A stretch of DNA of 35,497 bases from Deltaproteobacteria bacterium (GCA_026388545.1 JAPLJS010000109.1:1-35497), one strand, 5' to 3'; positions 7,598-15,909 are shown, numbered from the stretch's first letter. The notes: generated by a model not told the origin, from the sequence alone. Translations and numbers: made by a program.

Positions 7598-8046
7598 TGG
7601 GGGAAATACCAACTTACCTTCCCTCCCTTGATTGACTTTTTTTCTAATGTTGACTGTGGGTCTTACATCGAGCCATCTGAATATTTATTGAAAGAAATGA
7701 ACCAGTATTCTGAAGAAATATACTACACTTCAAATGGCAATTCTTGAGGCTGATCTTGGCGAAAGTCGTATGAGGCTGGACTTTTGTTCACCTACCTATA
7801 CGTAAGTTTCGGTTTGGAATCGAAGTGAGGAGTATCACTTATAATCAGTTTTTTAAAGACTCATACTTCTGACACAAAAGTTGCTTATAGCGAATTTTTG
7901 GGATGCTGAAGACAAAATGCCGGTGGGGCACCTTCTTGAGTACATCCATGCATAGTCACTTCCCAAGTTCCACCACCTGCTTCTGGTGGCAGGAGGGGCA
8001 GAAATGTTGGACATGTGAAAGTTTTTATAGTAGTTATCGAAACATT
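7598..8046. other. Intergenic stretch upstream of dndA, no gene recognised
   Basis: Repeat-like debris (two copies of CTCCCTTGAT) lies just after the phosphatase stop. A TATAAT at 7840-7845 could be a -10 box without a clear -35. A hairpin CCACC/GGTGG (7973-7989) is followed by the only strong Shine-Dalgarno of the stretch, AGGAGGGG (7991-7998), which serves a four-codon ORF (ATG at 8004, stop 8016-8018) instead of dndA. The open frame of dndA extends back to 7903, but those residues have no family resemblance. Confidence 0.4.
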
Positions 8047-9174
8047 ATGATTTATCTTGATTGCAATGCTACAACTTCTGTACTGCCGGAGGTGTTTGAG
8101 GCGATGATTCCTTACCTTACGTCCGAATGGGGTAATCCATCCAGTGCGTACAAGTTCGGTTCAAAGCTGAAAACGGTGATCGAGACGGCGCGAGTCCAGG
8201 TGGCGGAATTAATCGGAGCGCGGTCGATGGAGATCATTTTCACTTCTTGCGCAACAGAAAGCAACAACACGGCAATTAATGCAGCACTAAAGGCCAATCC
8301 CCGGAAGCGGCACATTATCACGTCAGCAGTGGAACATACATCGGTGTTGAACTATTGCAAGGCGCTGGAAAAGGAAGACTACCGCATTACCTATCTACCC
8401 GTTGACCGGGAGGGTTTGTTAAAGTTGGCAGATTTGGAGAATGCCATTACAGAGGAGACCTCGGTTGTCTCTTTGATGTGGGCAAATAATGAAACCGGTG
8501 TGCTTTTCCCTGCGAAAGAAATTGGGGAGATTTGTCGGTCCCGTGGAGTGCTGTTCCATTGCGACGCAGTACAAGCAGTCGGGAAGGTCAAGATTGATGC
8601 ACCTGCTGTGCAGGCTGATTACCTATCGCTGACTGGGCACAAGTTTCATGCCCCAAAGGGTATTGGTGCTCTGTATGTTAGGCGTAAGACACCTTTCTCG
8701 CCATTCGTGCAAGGCGGGCATCAGGAGCGCAACATGCGGGGTGGCACAGAGAGCGTACCGCTGATTGTCGCCATCGGCAAAGCCGCTGAACTGGCCCGAA
8801 AAGAGTTGACGAACTACGACAAGACAGTGCGTTTGTTACGTGACGCTCTTGAGGATGGCATTCTACGATCGATTCCGAAAACAGAGTTGAACGGGCACAA
8901 AACCCGACGTCTGGCAAACACGACCAACATTACCTTCCACGGTATCGAATCCGAAGCCCTGCTTATCCTGCTGGACCAGGAAGGTATCTGCGCCTCATCC
9001 GGGTCAGCTTGCCTGGCTGATTCCGATGAACCTTCTCATGTCATCAAGGCCATGAAACCAGAATCGGCAGCATCACGGCACATGATCAGATTCTCACTCG
9101 ATATGGCCAACACAGAAACACAAATCAAAACAGCATTTGCGGCGATAGAGCGCACAATTGAGGTACTTCGATAA
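8047..9174 (+). CDS. dndA: DndA-type cysteine desulfurase of the phosphorothioation system
   Basis: A 375-residue NifS/IscS-fold PLP enzyme that mobilises sulfur from L-cysteine to supply DndC. The start at 8047 is chosen because family homology begins at MIYLDCNATTSVLPEV; the frame upstream to 7903 looks non-coding. The PLP lysine is Lys199 in SLTGHKFHAPKGIGALYVR, and the persulfide-forming Cys322 is in GICASSGSACLADSDEPSHV. RGGTE and the N-terminal GNPSSAYKFG also match. No good Shine-Dalgarno precedes the ATG. It converges on the dndB end of the dnd operon with only 31 bases between stops. That position, with dndC, dndB and dndE homologues next door, supports a DndA role over a housekeeping IscS; no iscU-like scaffold is present. 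Confidence 0.85.
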   Translation: MIYLDCNATTSVLPEVFEAMIPYLTSEWGNPSSAYKFGSKLKTVIETARVQVAELIGARSMEIIFTSCATESNNTAINAALKANPRKRHIITSAVEHTSVLNYCKALEKEDYRITYLPVDREGLLKLADLENAITEETSVVSLMWANNETGVLFPAKEIGEICRSRGVLFHCDAVQAVGKVKIDAPAVQADYLSLTGHKFHAPKGIGALYVRRKTPFSPFVQGGHQERNMRGGTESVPLIVAIGKAAELARKELTNYDKTVRLLRDALEDGILRSIPKTELNGHKTRRLANTTNITFHGIESEALLILLDQEGICASSGSACLADSDEPSHVIKAMKPESAASRHMIRFSLDMANTETQIKTAFAAIERTIEVLR

Positions 9175-9205
9175 CGCCCCCTTGATAATGACCATCAGTT
9201 TGTGC

Positions 9206-10435
9206 TTATTTTAGTAATATTTTAAGTTTCTTAGGTAAGGAGTAATCTGCCTTTTTAGTAATCTCAATCAAGGCCATAGTCAACTCAGCTTCTTGTTCTG
9301 AATTCAATTGGTGCAGTACATACAGACACAAACCAACGCCTATCTTTTTAGCTTTAGCTTTTGCGTCGATTTTACCGGCATTCCACAAAACCCCGTCAAA
9401 TACACCACCAGGGTTAACGAAATTTATTTTTTGCAATCCATATTGCAGGATATTCAGCTTGTTCTTTCCAGAAAAATGCTCGTAGAGGCGGGCAAGGACC
9501 TCGAGACCAACGGGACGAAAAAATAAACTCTGGTTATTATACCTTTCCGCTTTAAGCGTGGTGCTCTTTTGCTGGAAATAGCGGTTCAGTGAAGGTTCGT
9601 ACTTGATTGCAAAATCAAGGAACTCGGTAACTATTGCCTTGAAAGCATTTATATTCTCAGGAGCATTATCCAAGGTTGCTCGTGGCTTCCTGTAAAGCTT
9701 TTTAAGACATTTGCAGACGGTATGAATCGCAAGGATACTTGTGAAGCATTCTCGTCCATCCTGGACTAATTGTTCTTTTTTTTCTGTGACCGCAATTTCA
9801 TTGTCATAACCAAATAGCGGATACTCAGCATAGATACGGCGAGTTACGATTGCAGATAATTCGTCCTCATCAATGACCACCTTATCACCTTCAGAAACTG
9901 CCACCGCATTTTTATTGATGTCACAGAATAGCCTTCTGGTTCTGACCTTACCTTCAGCGTCGTCCCTATGCGCAACAAGTAGCACGGGGTACTCATCATG
10001 CTCAAATCTGTCAGGATTATTCTTGGCTGCTGCCTTGATACCCTCAATACGGTGCTGTCCATCTATTGCAAACATCTTTTCCGTTCCATAGAAGATCAGC
10101 AGTCCAAAAGACTCTTCGATTGGTGTCAGATCTGTGATTTCCAGTTTTTGGCCAATAGTAGAAAAGTCCAACTCGATCCAATCGGGTAATCCGCCAAAAA
10201 CGCCAAGAATAATCGAGCTGAAGAATCTGTCGTCTCGCTTGCGGAGGTAAGTCGAAATCTTCGTAACACGCGGCTTCAGTTTTCTCTGGAGATAGTCATC
10301 TAAAGCCTTAGCCTCTCTTATATCCTTTGCAGTGATTACCCGTGCTGAAATTTGCTTTGCGCTCATAAGCGTTGAATAATAAACCCAGTTGCCCATGACG
10401 CCACGAAGACAAGGTGTTTTCCAAGTTGAGTTCAT
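9206..10435 (-). CDS. dndB: DndB, DGQHR-domain phosphorothioation regulator
   Basis: A 409-residue DndB homologue. The defining motif DGQHR is at residues 125-129 within KMFAIDGQHRIEGIKAA, and the N-terminal CLRGVMGNWVYYSTLM pattern is typical of DndB. In characterised Dnd systems DndB is dispensable for chemistry and represses or limits modification. The ATG at 10435 follows the GIY-YIG stop by one base, with GGAGTG as a probable ribosome binding site, so the two are probably translationally coupled. It is the last gene of the minus-strand operon, whereas in classical clusters dndB comes first. Somewhat longer than the usual 360-380 residues. Confidence 0.85.
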   Translation of the reverse strand: MNSTWKTPCLRGVMGNWVYYSTLMSAKQISARVITAKDIREAKALDDYLQRKLKPRVTKISTYLRKRDDRFFSSIILGVFGGLPDWIELDFSTIGQKLEITDLTPIEESFGLLIFYGTEKMFAIDGQHRIEGIKAAAKNNPDRFEHDEYPVLLVAHRDDAEGKVRTRRLFCDINKNAVAVSEGDKVVIDEDELSAIVTRRIYAEYPLFGYDNEIAVTEKKEQLVQDGRECFTSILAIHTVCKCLKKLYRKPRATLDNAPENINAFKAIVTEFLDFAIKYEPSLNRYFQQKSTTLKAERYNNQSLFFRPVGLEVLARLYEHFSGKNKLNILQYGLQKINFVNPGGVFDGVLWNAGKIDAKAKAKKIGVGLCLYVLHQLNSEQEAELTMALIEITKKADYSLPKKLKILLK

Positions 10436-10436
10436 A

Positions 10437-11045
10437 TCATATCACTCCAAATGCTTGCTGCTGCTGTTTGATGTCTAGTGGGAAGTCGCGACGACCGAAG
10501 CACGGATGTATGAACCCGTGTAAGCGTTCTTCGACTACCTCGAGCTCTGCTGAGGTTGCGGATGAAAAGGCAAAGGCAACCCAAATCTGTTCATAGTAGA
10601 GTTGGAGCATTCGATGAACATTTTTACGTTTCCTGATCGTATTCATCGCAGTCGGCAGATAATCTTTCAGGCGTTCCCGTAGTGGACGCTGTGAATTGCG
10701 CTCATTCGAAATGCCAATATAAAAGGCAAACTGTGGGAAGCGGTATAGCAACTGATTCGGCCGAGCATAGAAAATGTAAATGCCGGGTTCATCTTCAGGA
10801 ATGACTTGGTTCAAGTCGTTACGATGCTGAATGTCTGCATAATGATATTCTCGCCAATTCAGTTCGAAAACCCAGGCTGGTGGCAAATGCTGCTCCCAGC
10901 TTTGAGGGTCAACACTAAACTCTCGACGATAACATGAAAAGCGTGCTTCAGGAAGCAGCCCCCGGAAATACCCGTGAGCGTCACCCAGGGAAGCATCGAA
11001 TAAATCAAATGTGGCCTTGGTCATCCTTGCGTTATTTTCCTCCAT
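10437..11045 (-). CDS. GIY-YIG nuclease-domain protein inside the dnd operon
   Basis: A 202-residue protein with a GIY-YIG nuclease core: GIY at residues 88-90 in EPGIYIFYA, FYIG at 108-111 in FAFYIGISNE, a basic segment PLRERLKDYL, and a C-terminal acidic candidate metal ligand in SAELEVVEERLHGFIHPCFG (Glu172/173). The first 80 residues are not recognised and could be a DNA- or partner-binding region. It overlaps the 3' end of the dndE fusion gene by 14 bases and is followed one base later by dndB, so it belongs to the operon. GIY-YIG nucleases act in restriction, repair and homing; operon membership points to restriction or quality control linked to phosphorothioate DNA, as inference. Confidence 0.7.
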   Translation of the reverse strand: MEENNARMTKATFDLFDASLGDAHGYFRGLLPEARFSCYRREFSVDPQSWEQHLPPAWVFELNWREYHYADIQHRNDLNQVIPEDEPGIYIFYARPNQLLYRFPQFAFYIGISNERNSQRPLRERLKDYLPTAMNTIRKRKNVHRMLQLYYEQIWVAFAFSSATSAELEVVEERLHGFIHPCFGRRDFPLDIKQQQQAFGVI

Positions 11046-12516
11046 CTTTCCAGTATTGCCGGGCCAGGCCGGTCAGCAGCTTACCTTGCAGGCGTAAGGC
11101 AGCTTCAGCTTTCTTTAACTTGGTATGGATGACACCGCCAAGGATCATCCGCTGTTCGGTATCGGTCAATGTGTGCGGTGAAAAGTGAACGCCACATTCT
11201 GCCAACTCAGCGAAGTTGGTTTCGTTTGTGCCGGTGGTTAGAAACTTGTCGGCGTCCTGTGATGCCATCCACACCGGGAATCCCCATGACCGACCTTGAC
11301 GAGCAAGAGAACTGAGCAGACCGGCCTTGTTTTCTTTCGGCAAGAGCAGGTGGGCTTCATCAACAAACAGTACCATTTTGAGGGGTTGGATATCGTTCTT
11401 AACGGCCAGTTGCTGGCTCAGTTTTTTAATCAAAAAATTGAGAATGAGGGCAACGGCCAATGCCTTTGTTTCGCTGTCATTGCCGAAGTCCTTGAAGTCG
11501 ATAACCATAGAGTTGCTCAGCCACTCTTCCGGACTAATAGCTGTCTGTGCACTCGCAAACAGGTTAAACCGATCAATTTTCTGGATAATTGCGAGATCGA
11601 CGCCGTTCGCGCCACTATACTCCAACTCCTGTGAGAGTGATGGGAAATCGGGTACGACAAGTTTTTGATAAGCATCACAGATATTGCGCTCCTGCTTGGC
11701 GCCCAGTTGCGGTGCAAAACACCGTATCAGGTTGGCTATTTCGTAAGCAATCTGCGCGTTCTGCGTTGGATTTGTATGCCTATATAACGGATTGATCGGC
11801 AAGTCCTGCTGAATGAGTCGGACGTAGTTCGCTCCGGTTTGTTCCAGAAACCGTGTGCGGTTTTTCCGCTGTTCGACGTTGTTCGGATCATCTTCCAGTT
11901 CGCCTTTCATGTCAAAGAACACAAACCGGACGCCGAAGTTTGCAAGTTGTACCAACAAGTCGAGTGCGAGCTGACTCTTGCCAGTACCAGGTTGTCCTGA
12001 GATAACGAGCAGGCCATTATTGGTGCCGGGGCCATTCACCGACCACTCGGGTGCATCTGTTAAAACCTTGAGCTTCACTTCAGTTTCAACCACAGGCAAG
12101 ATCGGCACTGACGGCTTCACACTGCCGGTAAGCCCCAGGTCATCGCCGGTAAGCTTTAACAATGCAGAAACAAAATGGGCCTGGTCGTTGCCAGACTCGG
12201 CCCATATCTGCCGGAGACGATGGCATCCATACTCGAAATGCCGACGAAATTCCTGGCGGTAACCGCTATCATCAAGGCTGTGCCCTGTGCGGTGGTTTAA
12301 TGCAGTGCGGACCAAATCCCGCAGCTCATCGCCGATAACCTGCTCATCGTTCAAGGTGACGCCTTTAGCATCCTTCGGTTTGAATTCTTTTGGAACTCCT
12401 TCACCCAATGCCAGAAAGAGCGCAGCACGTCCTATAATCGCCTGATTACGGGCGCCAACGCGCGTAAAGATGTTCTCGATAAACTCGCGAGACTCGCTAC
12501 TGGTTTCAAATTTCAT
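11032..12516 (-). CDS. dndE: DndE domain fused to a HerA/FtsK-like ATPase
   Basis: A 494-residue two-domain protein. Residues 1 to about 125 resemble DndE, the small nicked-DNA-binding subunit of the Dnd complex: GRAALFLALGEGVP, the VIGDELRDLVRTALNHR region and YRQEFRRHFEYGCHRL line up with the DndE helical core. Residues about 165-490 form a P-loop ATPase with Walker A GQPGTGKS (174-181) and Walker B VLFVDEAHLLLP (382-393), plus RQGRSWGFPVWMASQD, reminiscent of HerA/VirB4/DptH-type translocases. Classical DndE is only about 110-130 residues and has no ATPase. It starts 14 bases after the dndD remnant and overlaps the GIY-YIG gene. The fused ATPase may energise the complex or couple modification to restriction; both are inference. 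Confidence 0.75.
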   Translation of the reverse strand: MKFETSSESREFIENIFTRVGARNQAIIGRAALFLALGEGVPKEFKPKDAKGVTLNDEQVIGDELRDLVRTALNHRTGHSLDDSGYRQEFRRHFEYGCHRLRQIWAESGNDQAHFVSALLKLTGDDLGLTGSVKPSVPILPVVETEVKLKVLTDAPEWSVNGPGTNNGLLVISGQPGTGKSQLALDLLVQLANFGVRFVFFDMKGELEDDPNNVEQRKNRTRFLEQTGANYVRLIQQDLPINPLYRHTNPTQNAQIAYEIANLIRCFAPQLGAKQERNICDAYQKLVVPDFPSLSQELEYSGANGVDLAIIQKIDRFNLFASAQTAISPEEWLSNSMVIDFKDFGNDSETKALAVALILNFLIKKLSQQLAVKNDIQPLKMVLFVDEAHLLLPKENKAGLLSSLARQGRSWGFPVWMASQDADKFLTTGTNETNFAELAECGVHFSPHTLTDTEQRMILGGVIHTKLKKAEAALRLQGKLLTGLARQYWKDGGK

Positions 12517-12530
12517 GCAATTCTCTCACT

Positions 12531-13508
12531 TTACAGATCGTGTCCAAAATAATCGCTGGTAACTCGGACCCCATAGTCTACACCTTCAGGTCTGCCGTGC
12601 GGGTGTAACGTGTACACACGTGCCAGTCGATTCCTGACTCTGTCAAACAACGGACCTTCGGGATCAACTTCGGAATTGGTGGTAAGTATTACAGACTGAT
12701 GTCCACTGAGATAGAGTTGGTCAAGCACGTTGGCGCGGACTTCCTTATCGAGACGAGCCAACGGTGTATCCACAACCAGTGGCGGCACAAGCTTTGCCAG
12801 TCGTCGCAATGCTTCGTAGAACGCCAACATGCGGACCTGTCGTTGGCCAGCGGATGTATTTGTTTCTTCCCAGGTCACGCGCTTTCCATCTTTGCGGATC
12901 AACCAGCATTGCCAGTGGCTATCAAACTCCATTCCGGCGAACTCACGCTGGCGTTCGGTAATGTCGATCCATAAATCACCGACGTGTTGAGAAATCCGTT
13001 TACGCAATTGGATAGCTGCACGGCTACGGATTTCACCTGCTGCCTCGCGATATCGCGCCGCCAACGCCGCCAAGCTTTCGCCTCTCTGAGCCTTCTCTAC
13101 AATCTCACGCTGATTTGTTTCTTGGCGCTTGGTCTCCCCTATATCGATTTCTAAGCGAGCAATTTCACCTACCAACGCTGCTATTCTCTTGGTTATTTGC
13201 TCGCACTTGGCGATGAGTTCACCTCGCTTCTGATGCAACTCAGTACCCCGTTTGAACGCGATGGTGCTGTGCTGCATCGTCTTTAGTTTCTGGTCGAGTT
13301 CCCGTAACTCAGAATCCATCCGCTCAATGCTCACGCACATATCACCTAAATCACGTATTGAACCAGATGGCGTGGCAAGCCGTTGCCGGACTTGGGCGCT
13401 GATATCGTTGCGGTCGGTCGCGAAAACGCAGTCAGGAATATCTTCTGGCGGTGGGTGAAAGAGACGGTGCAGGGCATTTTCCAGCCGGCTCATAAAAAAA
13501 GCCTCCAC
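12531..13508 (-). CDS. dndD: DndD lacking its N-terminal ATPase half (probable truncated gene)
   Basis: A 325-residue frame from GTG at 13508 matches only the C-terminal half of DndD, an SMC/Rad50-like ATPase usually of about 650-700 residues. Present: a coiled coil (about 60-140), the ABC-signature-like TSAGQRQ (218-224), Walker B PLVVDTPLARLD (243-254), and the QSVILTTNSEV segment. Missing: the N-terminal Walker A head. The frame stays open without ATG back to a TAG at 13611-13613, then meets the HNH gene end at 13689, so there is no room for the other half in any frame. Either a deletion removed the 5' half or this lineage uses a shortened DndD with ATPase supplied by the DndE fusion. Loss of function seems likelier. 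Confidence 0.7.
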   Translation of the reverse strand: MEAFFMSRLENALHRLFHPPPEDIPDCVFATDRNDISAQVRQRLATPSGSIRDLGDMCVSIERMDSELRELDQKLKTMQHSTIAFKRGTELHQKRGELIAKCEQITKRIAALVGEIARLEIDIGETKRQETNQREIVEKAQRGESLAALAARYREAAGEIRSRAAIQLRKRISQHVGDLWIDITERQREFAGMEFDSHWQCWLIRKDGKRVTWEETNTSAGQRQVRMLAFYEALRRLAKLVPPLVVDTPLARLDKEVRANVLDQLYLSGHQSVILTTNSEVDPEGPLFDRVRNRLARVYTLHPHGRPEGVDYGVRVTSDYFGHDL

Positions 13509-13688
13509 GTCAGGCTGAAGTGCGTAATCCTCCGGGACGTTACCGAAGACATCGTCTTTGACTTGGGGGATCTTCGGCTCAACGGTTGATTTGGCGAAGG
13601 AGTAAAGATACTAACGGATGTCGGCCGGACTCGTCAACTCACGGGCCACGAGAAAGTCAGGAAGTCATTGAAAGGAATGCTGAATCAG

Positions 13689-14594
13689 CTATCGGCTTGG
13701 GAAGCCGTGCCTCTTGCGATGCCAGTCGAGATAGGTGTATTCTGGCCAATACTTCGGATCGCTGGGCAAAAAAATCCTTCGCCCCTCGAAATCCGCGAGG
13801 CGTTGTCCCGGCGCCCCATCTTCGATGAATTTTTCTCTGTTTAGAAGTACTCGGTAATCATCGTTCAATGACCAAAGACCGCGATCAAACTGCCAGTGGG
13901 CATTCTTCGAGAGCGCTAACCCATTGCGAGGGTCATTGCTACGGGAATCACTGAATGCATGAATATGTGCCGCATCTACAATGCTCTGCATTTCTAAGGT
14001 TGTTAACCGATAACCCGTAAGAGCGCAGGTGTGTTTGTAGGCGAGAACGACTACCTCAATGCGAAAGCGAGCATCTCGCCCCATTTGAATGCTCGCTCTG
14101 TAAAGTTCTTCGTATTCCCTGACTTCAGGCACCGTCGGTTTGATTTTAAGCATGCTGAAGAGTGCCGCTCTTTCTTCAGGAAGAAAATAGGGTTCCGTTT
14201 CAATTAGTATTCTCCGTGCCCGATCACGAAATTTATTATCAGCAAGACAGTCGAAGAAACTTGGGTCAATCATGATCATTGTGGTCAGTTTCTTATCTGG
14301 TGAAAGTTTGCCGTCTGCCGTCAAAGGTTGCCACATTCCAGATGAACCAAGGTGGTGGAACGGTAATCTCACTTCCGGAGCCTGCTTGCGACGTTTGGCT
14401 ACAACTGACCAAAACGCGCTGAACCTGAATGCAAGATCAGGAGAAAGCGTAACTTCGCGGCTCGTAATCTCACCCTTTTCTACCATTTCCATGATGACAA
14501 GCAAGAGAAGTGGTTTATGAGGTGCTGGACCGTGTGAACGGTCAATCCGTAACGTTGCGAGTTTTTGTAACCAATATTGTTGATTTTCAATCAT
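13689..14594 (-). CDS. HNH nuclease with DNA sulfur-binding-domain-like N-terminus
   Basis: A 301-residue protein from ATG at 14594, four bases after the dndC stop; the frame extends further upstream but overlaps dndC and is not chosen. Residues 19-30 (RSHGPAPHKPLL) carry Arg19, His26 and Lys27 with the spacing I associate with the phosphorothioate-reading SBD of ScoMcrA-type enzymes, and LPFHHLGSSGMW (77-88) fits the pocket segment YPFxxL. The C-terminal half is an HNH nuclease: YKHTCALTG, VDAAHI (His210), NGLALSKNAHWQFDRGLWSL (Asn224, His233). Known SBD-HNH enzymes cut phosphorothioated DNA. Lying between dndC and dndD, it would be expressed with the writers, which would be self-toxic unless its activity is gated. 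Confidence 0.75.
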   Translation of the reverse strand: MIENQQYWLQKLATLRIDRSHGPAPHKPLLLLVIMEMVEKGEITSREVTLSPDLAFRFSAFWSVVAKRRKQAPEVRLPFHHLGSSGMWQPLTADGKLSPDKKLTTMIMIDPSFFDCLADNKFRDRARRILIETEPYFLPEERAALFSMLKIKPTVPEVREYEELYRASIQMGRDARFRIEVVVLAYKHTCALTGYRLTTLEMQSIVDAAHIHAFSDSRSNDPRNGLALSKNAHWQFDRGLWSLNDDYRVLLNREKFIEDGAPGQRLADFEGRRIFLPSDPKYWPEYTYLDWHRKRHGFPSR

Positions 14595-14598
14595 CGCG

Positions 14599-15909
14599 TT
14601 AATTGACGGTAGGAGTTTTATTCTGAAGGGCACTACAATAAAGATCATCTTTGAGTATATTAAGAAGGTCGTCAGGCAAGCCGTGGGCGCGGTGGCTTTC
14701 GCTATATTCCTCCACTTTGTTGAGCATGCGGCGCAATGTGTTTGCACGGATGCTAAGTTCCTGGGCAACTTCTTCTTCCATTTCACGAAGGCGGTTCAAT
14801 TCGTTGAGATCGTTGTTCATGATGACACCCCTCTGTTTATTGATGATCCGGGAGACACCCCAACCGTCGTCGGGGTTTCGTGCCGATTTCCATAACTGTT
14901 GGATTAAAAGGAGCTCTTCGGACGTAATAAGCATCATGCTGGTTTCTTCTTGTAACTTGAGCAGGCGTTTCAGGAGTTCGCGGCGACCTTTGATGAGAAG
15001 TGGTCCCGGACCTTCGTTGCCATTCATACGGCGGTTGTCTCGCCAGCCGTTGTCCGGGTTACGGAATTCCAGGAGCGTTTCACGGAACTCGATAAGATGT
15101 TCCATCCGTTCATCACCGGCGGCAAGCAGGCCTTCGCCAGCCTTGTCCCGCTCGACGACGGTGCAGGTCCAACAGCCGAAGCGGGAGTTGCCGCAGGCTG
15201 GGGTGCTGGTGTCAATCTGAATGGGGCATTCGCCATTGGAGGCATTCGCGTAAAGCTTATAGAGAACGCGATTGTCGCTACCCCAGGGGTTGGGTTTTTG
15301 CAGTAAGTATGCCCATACCTCCTCAGTAGTGAGGAATTCAATAGGGTTGGACACCCAGACGCGCGGCAGGTCGGGGTGACGAAGCAAACTATTGCGTGAC
15401 TCGCGGCCTGCCATGGTTTGTGCCCGCGTGGAACTCTCTGCCCGACGTGCCCCCAGGTGCAAGATCGCCTCGCCCCAATGGCCGATCCGCTGATTCACAA
15501 AAACGGTCACGGGGTCAATCTTCAGGCGTTGCGTGCACCAGCGGAAGGTGCGGTTGGGAGGAGGATAGCCCCGTCCGATGATGTTCACCCAAAACGACTG
15601 CTCGGGCGGTGGCTTGAGTAGCTTCACTTCGATGTTTAGTCCATTCTGTTGGGAGAATTTATTCATCCGTGACAACGTGCCTTCAACTATTTCGGTAATA
15701 GCGGGGATTTCTACACGCGTATCCGTGCAGAGGACAGCTATAGGCTTTTTCCGTTGCGAGGGAGGGACTGTCAAGACAGAGTCAAAAATCAGTGATGCAA
15801 GCATTGTACTATCCTTGCCGCCACTGAACCCTACTAGCCACGGGCGTTCATCCGCTTCATAGAGCTGAGCAAGAGAAACTATAATATCTCTGTAAGAATT
15901 ATCTGCCAT
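14599..15909 (-). CDS. dndC: DndC, phosphorothioation sulfurtransferase (PP-loop ATPase, FeS)
   Basis: A 436-residue DndC of the PAPS-reductase fold; it activates the DNA backbone phosphate or carries sulfur during phosphorothioation. The ATP-binding PP-loop SGGKDS is at residues 29-34 in WLVGFSGGKDSTMLASL. Four cysteines positioned for a 4Fe-4S cluster are Cys125 (TFRWCTQRLK), Cys239, Cys246 and Cys249 (PACGNSRFGCWTC); the 7- and 3-residue spacing is characteristic. I chose ATG 15909 because homology begins there (MADNSYRDIIVSLAQLYEAD) and a promoter-like TTGACA overlaps the alternative ATG at 16002. It is the first gene of the minus-strand operon, with the HNH gene starting four bases after its stop. 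Confidence 0.9.
   Translation of the reverse strand: MADNSYRDIIVSLAQLYEADERPWLVGFSGGKDSTMLASLIFDSVLTVPPSQRKKPIAVLCTDTRVEIPAITEIVEGTLSRMNKFSQQNGLNIEVKLLKPPPEQSFWVNIIGRGYPPPNRTFRWCTQRLKIDPVTVFVNQRIGHWGEAILHLGARRAESSTRAQTMAGRESRNSLLRHPDLPRVWVSNPIEFLTTEEVWAYLLQKPNPWGSDNRVLYKLYANASNGECPIQIDTSTPACGNSRFGCWTCTVVERDKAGEGLLAAGDERMEHLIEFRETLLEFRNPDNGWRDNRRMNGNEGPGPLLIKGRRELLKRLLKLQEETSMMLITSEELLLIQQLWKSARNPDDGWGVSRIINKQRGVIMNNDLNELNRLREMEEEVAQELSIRANTLRRMLNKVEEYSESHRAHGLPDDLLNILKDDLYCSALQNKTPTVN

Noticed and set aside
7903-8046. N-terminal extension of the cysteine desulfurase to 423 residues
   Set aside because: The extra 48 residues have no family resemblance, and homology starts exactly at Met 8047.
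14595-14786. Longer HNH protein starting inside dndC
   Set aside because: The added residues are a shadow of dndC coding sequence; the conserved N-terminus begins at Met 14594.
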